Positions 1 to 5,673 of a DNA stretch of 9,069 nucleotides are shown here, piece after piece. Made by a program: the position numbers and the translations under genes. The stretch comes from G020353235 sp964569555 (GTDB lineage Bacteria; Chloroflexota; Dehalococcoidia; Dehalococcoidales; JAUYDJ01): positions 1 through 9,069 of the forward strand of contig CAZMTT010000046.1 in NCBI GenBank assembly GCA_964569555.1, written 5' to 3'. How positions within the stretch are numbered: position 1 is the stretch's first letter; every line of letters starts with the position of its first letter. The notes under the pieces are model-generated. The model was given only the letters and a program-made list of their open reading frames with translations, had not been told where the DNA came from and did no database searches.

Positions 1-2372
1 ACCGTCATATCCAGTACCTCGGCTATGTTCTTACCCTTAAATCTAATCTCCAGAGCCTCACGGTTATAGCGCTTCCCCTTGCACACCTCGCAGGGGACGG
101 TCACGTCAGGCAAAAACTGCATCTCAATCTGGATAAAGCCCTCGCCACGGCAGGCTTCACAGCGCCCGCCCTTAACATTGAAAGAAAACCGCCCCGGGGC
201 GTAGCCCCTCATTCTGGCTTCGGGAACAGTGGCAAACAGCTCCCGGATGGGGGTAAAAACGCCGGTATAGGTCACCGGGTTACTGCGGGGGGTGCGCCCG
301 ATGGGAGACTGGTCAATATTGACCACCTTATCAATATGCTCCGCCCCGGTAATCTCATCACAATCGCCCGCCCTTTCCCGTGACCGGTAGAAGAGCTGGG
401 CCAGCTTTTTATACATGATTTCATCAATCAGGGTGCTCTTACCGCTACCGGAAACCCCGGTAATGCCGACAAACTTGCCCAGCGGAATACAGACGTCAAT
501 GTTCTTCAGGTTATTCTGCCGGGCGCCCTTGATGACTATTTCCTGCCCCGAGCCGGGGCGACGCTTAGCCGGCAACGGAATCTGCTTGGCGCCGCTGAGG
601 TACTGGCCGGTGATTGACTCTTTACAGTGCAACACATCAGCCAGGGAGCCGGTGATTACAATCCACCCCCCGTGCTCCCCCGCCCCCGGTCCCATATCAA
701 TGATATGGTCGGCGGCACGCATCATGGCTTCATCGTGCTCTACAATCAGTATGGTATTGCCCAGGTCCCTCAGCCTCTTCAGGGTCTCAATCAGGCGATA
801 GTCATCCGCCGGGTGCAGCCCCACCGTCGGCTCATCGCAGATATAGAGCACCCCCATCAGCCCGCTACCAATCTGGGTAGCCAGCCGAATCCGCTGTGCC
901 TCACCGCCGCTTAAAGTAGCCGAGGCACGGTCAATGCTGAGATAGTCCAGACCGATATCCTTCAGGAAACCGAGGCGGGCTTGAATCTCCTTGATAATCT
1001 GCCGGGCAATAATTCGCTCCCGTTTACTGAGCACCCGCTTATCAATGGCCGTCAGCCACTTCATTGCCTGGACAACCGACATGGCGCCGACATCCATAAT
1101 ATTCTGACCGCCGATGGTTACCGCCAGGGACTCCGGCTTGAGCCGTTTGCCCTCACAGACCAGACAGGGGGTGGTCGCCATATAGCGTCCAATCTCGGCA
1201 CGGCTGCGCTCCGACTGGGTATCACGGCTCAGCCGCTCCAGATAGGGAATCACCCCTTCATAGCCGCTGAAATACTCCCTGACCCGCCCGTAGCGGTTGC
1301 GGTACTGCACCAGCTCCCCATCCTCGCCGTAAAGTATCAGTTTAAGATTATGTTCGCTCAGCGCTTTGACCGGCGCATCCAGGGAAAAACCGTAGCGCCG
1401 GCCCAGCATCCTGAGCTCGTCCATATGCCAGGCGAGCCACCAGCCGGGATGTATCGCCCCCTGGGCGATAGACAACTCCCGGTTGGGGATGACCAGGTCG
1501 GGTTCTACCTCCATCTTCATCCCCAGCCCGGTGCAGGCGGGACAAGCCCCGTGGGGGCTGTTGAAACTGAAGGTGCGGGGGGCAATCTCACCCAGGCTGA
1601 TGCCGCAGTAGACACAGGCAAAGTGCTCCGAGAAGAGCAGCTCCTCACCGTCCACAATGGACACCAGCACCACCCCCGCCCCCAGCTTGAGGGCGGTCTC
1701 CACCGAATCGGCAATACGGCTCTGGCTGCCGCTCTGCCCGATGACCAGTCTATCCACCACCGCTTCAATAGCGTGCTTCTTGTTCTTATCCAGCTGAATT
1801 TCCTGCGACAGGTCATAGATATGCCCGTCAACCCTGACCCGGACATAGCCCGCTTTGCCCAGGTCGTCAAAAACCGCCTGGTACTCGCCCTTGCGGTCCC
1901 TGATTAAGGGCGCCATAATCATAATCCGGCTGTTCTGGGGGAGGTTCTGGATGGCATCCACAATCTGCTGCACGGTCTGGGTGGTAATCTCCCGCCCGCA
2001 GCGGGGGCAGTGGGGGTGGCCAGTCCGGGCGAAAAGCAGCCTGAGGTAATCATAGATTTCGGTTACCGTGCCCACCGTAGAACGTGGATTGCGGCTCGGT
2101 CCCTTCTGGTCAATAGAAATCGCCGGGCTCAAGCCCTCAATATTGTCAACATCAGGTTTCTCCATCCTGCCTAAAAACTGGCGGGCATAGGCAGAGAGAG
2201 ACTCCACGTAGCGGCGCTGCCCCTCGGCATAGATGGTGTCAAAAGCGAGCGAGCTTTTGCCCGAGCCGGAGACGCCGGTAATCACCACCAGCTTATCGCG
2301 GGGGATGACCACATCAATATTCTTCAGGTTGTGCTCCCGCGCCCCTTTAACAATAATGGAATCAAGCGGCAT
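1..2372 (-). CDS. uvrA: UvrABC excinuclease subunit A (C-terminus cut by window edge)
   Basis: UvrA is the damage-recognition ATPase of nucleotide excision repair; as a dimer it scans DNA and loads UvrB. About 790 codons are visible of a family length near 940, so roughly the last 150 residues, including the second ABC signature and Walker B, lie outside the window. The translation begins MPLDSIIVKGAREHNLKNID, the classic UvrA start. Visible in order: Walker A GVSGSGKS at 33-40; zinc module C253-x2-C256 with C277-x2-C280; ABC signature LSGGE at 487-491, followed by a CDEPTVGLHP Walker B; second Walker A with Lys645; second zinc module C738-x2-C741-x19-C761-x2-C764. All key residues are intact and there is no frameshift. 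The ATG at 2372 is preceded by GGAGG with a 5-nt spacer. The gene is divergent from comM across 98 bp. Identification is essentially certain. Confidence 0.98.
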   Translation of the reverse strand, partial: MPLDSIIVKGAREHNLKNIDVVIPRDKLVVITGVSGSGKSSLAFDTIYAEGQRRYVESLSAYARQFLGRMEKPDVDNIEGLSPAISIDQKGPSRNPRSTVGTVTEIYDYLRLLFARTGHPHCPRCGREITTQTVQQIVDAIQNLPQNSRIMIMAPLIRDRKGEYQAVFDDLGKAGYVRVRVDGHIYDLSQEIQLDKNKKHAIEAVVDRLVIGQSGSQSRIADSVETALKLGAGVVLVSIVDGEELLFSEHFACVYCGISLGEIAPRTFSFNSPHGACPACTGLGMKMEVEPDLVIPNRELSIAQGAIHPGWWLAWHMDELRMLGRRYGFSLDAPVKALSEHNLKLILYGEDGELVQYRNRYGRVREYFSGYEGVIPYLERLSRDTQSERSRAEIGRYMATTPCLVCEGKRLKPESLAVTIGGQNIMDVGAMSVVQAMKWLTAIDKRVLSKRERIIARQIIKEIQARLGFLKDIGLDYLSIDRASATLSGGEAQRIRLATQIGSGLMGVLYICDEPTVGLHPADDYRLIETLKRLRDLGNTILIVEHDEAMMRAADHIIDMGPGAGEHGGWIVITGSLADVLHCKESITGQYLSGAKQIPLPAKRRPGSGQEIVIKGARQNNLKNIDVCIPLGKFVGITGVSGSGKSTLIDEIMYKKLAQLFYRSRERAGDCDEITGAEHIDKVVNIDQSPIGRTPRSNPVTYTGVFTPIRELFATVPEARMRGYAPGRFSFNVKGGRCEACRGEGFIQIEMQFLPDVTVPCEVCKGKRYNREALEIRFKGKNIAEVLDMT

Positions 2373-2390
2373 ATCTGCCTCCAAAGACTT

Positions 2391-2420
2391 ATTTTAACAT
2401 CAGGGCTGAACCCCTCACAA
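2391..2420 (-). promoter_or_regulatory. Putative sigma70 promoter of uvrA
   Basis: Read on the minus strand, TTGTGA (2415-2420, 4/6 to the -35 consensus) is followed by an 18-bp spacer and TAAAAT (2391-2396, 5/6 to the -10 consensus). The predicted start near 2384 would leave a 5' leader of about 12 nt that holds the GGAGG ribosome-binding site (2378-2382) just before the uvrA ATG. No recognisable LexA-type operator is seen. Prediction by eye only. Confidence 0.55.
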
Positions 2421-2430
2421 GTTTTACCCG

Positions 2431-2459
2431 TTGACAGCCGACAGGTCGGCGACTAACAT
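2431..2459 (+). promoter_or_regulatory. Putative sigma70 promoter of comM
   Basis: A perfect -35 TTGACA (2431-2436) is followed by exactly 17 bp and TAACAT (2454-2459, 4/6 to the -10 consensus). The expected start at about 2466-2467 is only 4-5 nt before the comM ATG at 2471, so the transcript would be nearly leaderless. This agrees with the lack of a good Shine-Dalgarno sequence upstream of that ATG. Its -35 box lies 10 bp from the -35 box of the divergent uvrA promoter. Confidence 0.6.
2437..2450. repeat. Perfect inverted repeat in the comM promoter spacer (possible operator)
   Basis: GCCGAC-AG-GTCGGC is a 6-bp perfect inverted repeat with a 2-bp centre. It starts directly after the TTGACA box and fills most of the spacer to the -10 box, a place where a bound repressor would block RNA polymerase. 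No matching regulator is recognised, so the operator role is inference. Confidence 0.45.
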
Positions 2460-2470
2460 AAGAAAAAGCT

Positions 2471-3988
2471 ATGTTAGCTAAAGTAATGACCTGTGCCGTG
2501 GTCGGGCTGGAGGGGGCGATTGTTGAGGTTGAGGTAGATATTTCCCACGGCTTACCATCGTTTACTATTGTTGGCCTGCCCGATGCTGCCGTTCAGGAAG
2601 CCAGGGAGCGGGTCCGAGCCGCTATTCGTAACTCCGGCTGCACCTTCCCCCTGAAGCGCATCGTGGTCAACCTGGCGCCGGCCGCCCTCAAGAAAGCCGG
2701 GCCGGCCTATGATTTGCCCATTGCCATTGGTATCCTGCTCAGCTCCGAGCAACTATATGCCGATACCGCCCGGACCGTCTTACTCGGCGAGCTGTCCCTA
2801 GACGGCACCCTACGCCACACCACCGGCATGCTGCCCATGGTCGCCCTCGCCCACCAGGAAGGGTTCGCCAATATTATCGCCCCGGCCGCCGATGTCAAAG
2901 AGGCTTCCCTGGTTGAGGGCGTCAAAATCAGGCCGGCAAATTCGCTCTCCCAGCTGATCAGCCACTTCCGGGGCGAAATCGAGATTCCGGAGTATATACC
3001 CGATAAAACCGAGGATTATACCCCACCCCCGGTCACCACCGACCTGGCTGAGATTAAGGGGCAGGAACACGTCAAGCGGGCTATGGAGGTAGCCGCTGCC
3101 GGGGGGCATAATATAATAATGATGGGCCCGCCGGGCAGTGGTAAGACACTGCTGGCGCGCGCCCTCCCCTCGATAATGCCACCGACGACCAGTGAGGAAG
3201 CGCTGGAGGTTACCAAGATATACAGCGTCAGCGGTCTGCTGCCCACGGATACTCCCCTGATGAGGCAGCGCCCGTTTCGTTCCCCCCATTACACCATTTC
3301 CAGCGCCGGTCTGGTGGGGGGCGGGCACTGGCCCAAACCGGGGGAAATAAGCCTCAGCCACCGCGGGGTGCTCTTCCTTGATGAGCTGCCCGAATTCGGA
3401 CACTCGCTGCTGGAGACCCTGCGCCAACCATTAGAAGACAAGGTAATCACCATCAGCCGGGCCCAGGGTAGTGTCACCTTCCCGGCCAACTTTATTCTGG
3501 TCGGTGCCATGAACCCGTGCCCCTGCGGTTACTATGGCGACCCGTTCCGGCGCTGCACCTGCCCCGCCGGTCTGGTCTCGCGGTACCAGCGGCGCATCAG
3601 CGGGCCCTTCATTGACCGGGTGGATATCTTCATTGAAGTGCCCCATATTGACTACGAAAAGCTGGCCGATAACCGCCTTGGGGAAAAATCAGATAAAGTC
3701 CAGGATAGGGTCAACGCCGCCCGCCTTATACAGCACCAGCGCTTTCAGGGGACAAAGCTGAGCTGTAACGCGGATATGATGCCCACCGAAGTCAGGGAAT
3801 TCTGCCAGGCAGAGGAGTCCGCCCAGAGCCTGCTGAAGGCAGCCATGAAGCAGCTTTATCTCTCCGCCCGTGCCTTCCACCGCATCCTGAAGCTGGCCCG
3901 CACCATCGCCGACCTGGAAAACGCCGGGATAATCAAAGCCCACCACCTGGCGGAAGCTGTCCAGTACCGCCCGAGACAGATGGTATAG
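2471..3988 (+). CDS. comM: ComM/YifB family AAA+ ATPase (Mg-chelatase-like)
   Basis: The 505-residue protein matches ComM/YifB in length and order. An N-terminal ChlI-type Lon-protease-like fold lies at about 20-140 (GLPDAAVQEARERVRAA motif), an AAA+ Mg-chelatase-like core at about 190-395, and a C-terminal helical domain at about 400-500 ending in the typical LSARAFHRILKLARTIADLE stretch. Walker A is GPPGSGKT at 219-226 and Walker B has D304-E305 in LFLDELPEF. The family cysteines are present as CPC (350-352) and CTC (362-364). ComM in gamma-proteobacteria is a hexameric branch-migration helicase that helps integrate transforming DNA; whether it serves transformation here is unknown. The ATG at 2471 gives the family start MLAKV but lacks a clear ribosome-binding site; the promoter position suggests leaderless translation. 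It faces uvrA divergently and ends 15 bp from the convergent small membrane gene, with no visible terminator between them. Confidence 0.95.
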   Translation: MLAKVMTCAVVGLEGAIVEVEVDISHGLPSFTIVGLPDAAVQEARERVRAAIRNSGCTFPLKRIVVNLAPAALKKAGPAYDLPIAIGILLSSEQLYADTARTVLLGELSLDGTLRHTTGMLPMVALAHQEGFANIIAPAADVKEASLVEGVKIRPANSLSQLISHFRGEIEIPEYIPDKTEDYTPPPVTTDLAEIKGQEHVKRAMEVAAAGGHNIIMMGPPGSGKTLLARALPSIMPPTTSEEALEVTKIYSVSGLLPTDTPLMRQRPFRSPHYTISSAGLVGGGHWPKPGEISLSHRGVLFLDELPEFGHSLLETLRQPLEDKVITISRAQGSVTFPANFILVGAMNPCPCGYYGDPFRRCTCPAGLVSRYQRRISGPFIDRVDIFIEVPHIDYEKLADNRLGEKSDKVQDRVNAARLIQHQRFQGTKLSCNADMMPTEVREFCQAEESAQSLLKAAMKQLYLSARAFHRILKLARTIADLENAGIIKAHHLAEAVQYRPRQMV

Positions 3989-4003
3989 CGCTTACGCCGG
4001 TAA

Positions 4004-4261
4004 TCAGCCCCAGAGCCAGAAGACGCCACCCATAATCAGCATGACAAAACCGATGGCAAGGGCAATCCAGCCGCCTATCTTCAGGGCGCCGAACTGGGGA
4101 CGCTGGGGGTAATGTTCCAGATACTCCCGGGTATCCCGGCGGCTGACAATAGCATCGTAGTATGCCTTCTGTTCCCGCCAGTCCCAGAAAATTGCCCCCG
4201 CACCAAGCAGGAGAAACAAACCACCAGCGCCTATTATAAAAAGCCAATCTGCCTGAAGCAT
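4004..4261 (-). CDS. Small two-helix membrane protein of unknown function
   Basis: I do not recognise this 85-residue protein. It has two hydrophobic segments, at about 6-26 (LFIIGAGGLFLLLGAGAIF) and 62-84 (IGGWIALAIGFVMLIMGGVF). A charged, basic 35-residue loop with WDWREQKAYYD and RRDTREYLEHYP lies between them. By the positive-inside rule the loop would be cytoplasmic and both ends outside. Coding reality is supported by a strong GGAGG (4267-4271) 5 nt before the ATG and by a hairpin topology typical of small integral membrane proteins. It starts 39 nt after the rplL stop on the same strand with no T-tract terminator between, so it is probably the last gene of the ribosomal transcript, in the position where rpoB normally sits. 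A function in translation is not implied by this alone. Confidence 0.75.
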   Translation of the reverse strand: MLQADWLFIIGAGGLFLLLGAGAIFWDWREQKAYYDAIVSRRDTREYLEHYPQRPQFGALKIGGWIALAIGFVMLIMGGVFWLWG

Positions 4262-4266
4262 ATCAA

Positions 4267-4283
4267 CCTCCCCCGTACCGGGG
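4267..4283 (-). promoter_or_regulatory. Hairpin abutting the ribosome-binding site of the small membrane gene
   Basis: On the minus strand CCCCG-GTA-CGGGG (4271-4283) can form a 5-bp GC stem whose 3' arm runs into the GGAGG Shine-Dalgarno sequence (4267-4271). No run of T follows, so it is not a usual intrinsic terminator. It could dampen translation initiation of the 85-residue protein or mark an mRNA processing site. Weak evidence. Confidence 0.3.
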
Positions 4284-4300
4284 TGTATTTACTCAGGCAA

Positions 4301-4984
4301 TTAGACAATCTCGGCAGTAGCCCCCGCCTCTTCCAGCTTCTTCTTGGCCACAGCCGCCTCGTCCTTGTTAACTCCCTCTTTTACCAGCTTGGGCGCACCC
4401 TCCACCAGGTCTTTGGACTCCTTCAACCCCAGTGTGGTCAATTCCCGCACCGTCTTGATGACGCTAATCTTGTTGGCGCCAACTGTCTTCAGAATCACGT
4501 TGAACTCGGTTTTCTCCTCGGCAGCGGCTGGTGCTGCACCTCCCGCCGCCGGTGCCGCCATTGGCGCGGCTGCGGTAACACCAAACTCCTCCTCCATTGC
4601 CTTAACCAGCTGGGATAGCTCAAGGACGGTCATCTTCTTTACCGTCGCCATGATATCATTAATGACCGGCGACCGCTTCTCGGGTTTAGCCGGCTTGGGC
4701 TTCTCTACGGCTTTGGCTGGCTCGGCGACTACCGCCGGTTCCTCTGCCTTCTCTTCAGCCTTGGCTGGTTCCTCGGCTACCGCTGCCTCCGCCTCGGCTT
4801 TGGCTGGCTCTTCGGCTTCTTCTGCCTCCGCCTCAGCCTCCGGAGCCGCCTCCCTGGCTTCCTCGGTCTCTTCCGGTTTCTTTTCCGCCGCCTCGGCTAC
4901 TTCCTCGGCAGTTTCTTCTTTTACTTCGGCTACCGCCGCCTCTTCCGTGTTCTCTGGCTGTGCTTCTAACTTATCTTCCGGCAT
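4301..4984 (-). CDS. rplL: Ribosomal protein bL12 (L7/L12) with long acidic N-terminal extension
   Basis: bL12 forms the mobile ribosomal stalk that recruits EF-Tu, EF-G and other translational GTPases. This copy is 227 residues, against about 120-130 usually. The normal protein starts near residue 106: the dimerisation/L10-binding helices (INDIMATVKKMTVLELSQLVKAME at about 108-131), an Ala/Pro/Gly hinge (137-155), and the globular factor-binding domain (158-227) with the conserved KISVIKTVRELTTLGLKESKDLVE stretch. Residues 1-105 are an extension almost wholly of Ala, Glu, Lys, Pro and Val, with repeated EEPAKAE motifs. The start at 4984 is chosen for GGAGGGAG 6 nt upstream; the internal ATG at 4651 would give a normal-sized 116-residue protein but has no ribosome-binding site. 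A longer reading from 5026 would only add translated rplJ sequence. The gap to the rplJ stop is one nucleotide. Confidence 0.93.
   Translation of the reverse strand: MPEDKLEAQPENTEEAAVAEVKEETAEEVAEAAEKKPEETEEAREAAPEAEAEAEEAEEPAKAEAEAAVAEEPAKAEEKAEEPAVVAEPAKAVEKPKPAKPEKRSPVINDIMATVKKMTVLELSQLVKAMEEEFGVTAAAPMAAPAAGGAAPAAAEEKTEFNVILKTVGANKISVIKTVRELTTLGLKESKDLVEGAPKLVKEGVNKDEAAVAKKKLEEAGATAEIV
4708..4810 (-). repeat. In-frame direct repeat in the rplL extension
   Basis: A 16-bp sequence (cggctttggctggctc on the plus strand) occurs exactly at 4708-4723 and again at 4795-4810, 87 bp or 29 codons apart, so in frame. A diverged copy lies at about 4757-4771. The copies encode EPAKAV/E-type units. 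This fits growth of the Ala/Glu/Lys/Pro extension by in-frame duplication, though codon bias in a low-complexity stretch can also raise such matches. Confidence 0.6.
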
Positions 4985-4985
4985 C

Positions 4986-5510
4986 TTATTCTCCCTCCAA
5001 CTGTTGAATTCTAGCCTGTAACCCAAACATAACCCCCCTTATCGGGGCGGCAAGACAATTAACCAATGCGGTTATGGGACTCTGTAACCCACCAACAACC
5101 CTGGCGATTAATACTTCTCTTGACGGCAATTTAGCCAGGGCTTCCACATCCTCAGCGCTAAGCAGTCTATCGCCGAAAAAGCCGCCTTTAACACTCAGGG
5201 TCGCCTTGGTAGCATCGATATAGTCAGCTAAAGCCCGGGCGGGGTCGGTTATCTCGCCATAGCCAAAGGCAATGGCGACCGGTCCCTCAAAAAAGCTGAC
5301 CAAATCATCCCGGCCGGCCCTCTCCACCGCGAAACGGGCCAGGGTGTTCTTGACCACCCGGTACTCAATGCCTGACGCCCGCAGCTTATTGCGCAGCACA
5401 TTCGCCTCTGAGGCAGACAAGCCGCGATAGTCAGTAAAAATAGCCACCTTGCAACTGGCAATGGCTTCCTTCAGCTTATCAATAGTCTCTGCCTTCTTCT
5501 CTTTAGACAT
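4986..5510 (-). CDS. rplJ: Ribosomal protein uL10
   Basis: uL10 anchors the bL12 dimers to 23S rRNA at the stalk base beside L11. The 174-residue product carries the DYRGLS motif at 27-32, VVKNTLARFAVERAG from 52, the FEGPVAIAF strand near 74-82, and a C-terminal helix (about 140-174) that should bind bL12 dimers. Its length is closer to the longer L10s of Thermus-type ribosomes than to the 165 residues of E. coli, so three L12 dimers rather than two are possible, but this is inference. I chose the ATG at 5510 (MSKEKKAET) because AGAGG lies upstream and the family starts here; a reading from 5555 would translate through the leader terminator. The last codons (QLEGE) contain the rplL ribosome-binding site, and the TAA stop is followed by one base and the rplL ATG, implying translational coupling. 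Confidence 0.97.
   Translation of the reverse strand: MSKEKKAETIDKLKEAIASCKVAIFTDYRGLSASEANVLRNKLRASGIEYRVVKNTLARFAVERAGRDDLVSFFEGPVAIAFGYGEITDPARALADYIDATKATLSVKGGFFGDRLLSAEDVEALAKLPSREVLIARVVGGLQSPITALVNCLAAPIRGVMFGLQARIQQLEGE
4991..4998 (-). promoter_or_regulatory. rplL ribosome-binding site embedded in the rplJ 3' end
   Basis: GGAGGGAG on the minus strand lies 6 nt before the rplL ATG at 4984 and is read as Glu-Gly-Glu codons of rplJ just before its TAA. It decides the long rplL start and means ribosomes ending rplJ cover the rplL initiation site. Confidence 0.8.
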
Positions 5511-5526
5511 CTGCTTACCTCTCTGT

Positions 5527-5559
5527 AAAAAAATAAGTCCCTGTGCCAGGCACAAGGAC
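5527..5559 (-). terminator. Intrinsic terminator/attenuator in the rplJ leader
   Basis: On the minus strand a stem with arms GTCCTTGTGC and GCACAGGGAC (one G-U pair, 3-nt loop; 5537-5559) is followed at once by TTATTTTTTT (5527-5536). This is a textbook rho-independent terminator, but it sits between rplA and rplJ, 17 nt before the rplJ ATG. It therefore most likely acts as an attenuator for rplJL rather than as an operon end. Confidence 0.85.
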
Positions 5560-5638
5560 GCTCTTTAACACCACAAGCTTCCTCGGCAGGCACAAATTTA
5601 AGCCTTAAACGGCGCCCGCTGTCTTCAGAAATGACGCT
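5560..5638 (-). promoter_or_regulatory. L10 ribosomal-protein leader RNA (autoregulatory)
   Basis: The RNA upstream of rplJ contains GACAGCGGGC (5614-5623) and CCTGCCGAGG (5581-5590), which resemble the conserved halves of the L10 leader family known from Firmicutes, Thermotogae and others. GCGGGC (5614-5619) pairs with GCCTGC (5586-5591), enclosing a small GCC-GGC hairpin; the GAGGA after the second half fits the kink-turn side where the L10(L12)4 complex binds. In Bacillus subtilis this complex promotes transcription attenuation before rplJ. Here the leader is followed directly by an intrinsic terminator, so the same mode of control is inferred. The family match is from memory of the consensus, not a covariance search. 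Confidence 0.75.
5587..5595 (-). repeat. Upstream copy of a 9-nt direct repeat (candidate antiterminator)
   Basis: TTGTGCCTG on the minus strand occurs here and again at 5547-5555 inside the 5' arm and loop of the terminator, 40 nt apart. The upstream copy overlaps the 3' half of the L10-binding stem and could instead pair with the terminator 3' arm (TTTGTGCC with GGCACAGG, two G-U pairs). This gives two mutually exclusive folds. Confidence 0.5.
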
Positions 5639-5644
5639 TTAATT

Positions 5645-5673
5645 AATATAGCACTAACCGGCGGTTAATTCAA
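5645..5673 (-). promoter_or_regulatory. Putative internal promoter for rplJL
   Basis: On the minus strand TTGAAT (5668-5673, 4/6) and TATATT (5645-5650, 5/6) are separated by exactly 17 bp and straddle the rplA stop codon. The predicted start near 5638 would yield a leader of about 128 nt that begins just before the L10 leader structure. The spacer holds a 13-bp palindrome, TAACCG-C-CGGTTA (5655-5667), which is also coding sequence for the rplA end, so any operator role is doubtful. Confidence 0.5.

Noticed and set aside
981..1907. A 308-codon open frame on the plus strand opposite uvrA
   Set aside because: It lies wholly antisense to well-conserved uvrA sequence, has no ribosome-binding site or recognisable domain, and its length is explained by GC-rich codon bias of the real gene.
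2810..3427. A 205-codon open frame on the minus strand inside comM
   Set aside because: It is antisense to the ComM AAA+ core, with no plausible start signal or family resemblance.
3989..4003. A bidirectional terminator between comM and the small membrane gene
   Set aside because: The 15-bp gap and its flanks show no convincing stem with a T-tract on either strand.
4301..4651. A short rplL starting at the internal ATG 4651, giving normal-length bL12
   Set aside because: No ribosome-binding site precedes it, while the upstream ATG at 4984 has an excellent one and the frame is open throughout. Kept as the main alternative to test, not as the annotation.
4344..5021. A 225-codon Ser/Ala-rich open frame antisense to rplL
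   Set aside because: It mirrors the low-complexity Ala/Glu/Lys codons of the rplL extension; the complement of such repeats is always open and low in complexity. No initiation signal.
4985..5026. rplL extended upstream to 5026
   Set aside because: It would translate the rplJ 3' end in another frame and lacks a ribosome-binding site.
5511..5555. rplJ extended upstream to 5555
   Set aside because: The added codons run through the attenuator hairpin and T-tract and do not resemble L10.
5655..5667. 13-bp palindrome in the rplJL promoter spacer as an operator
   Set aside because: It overlaps the last sense codons and stop of rplA and is short and GC-rich in the centre; control by the L10 leader already explains regulation.
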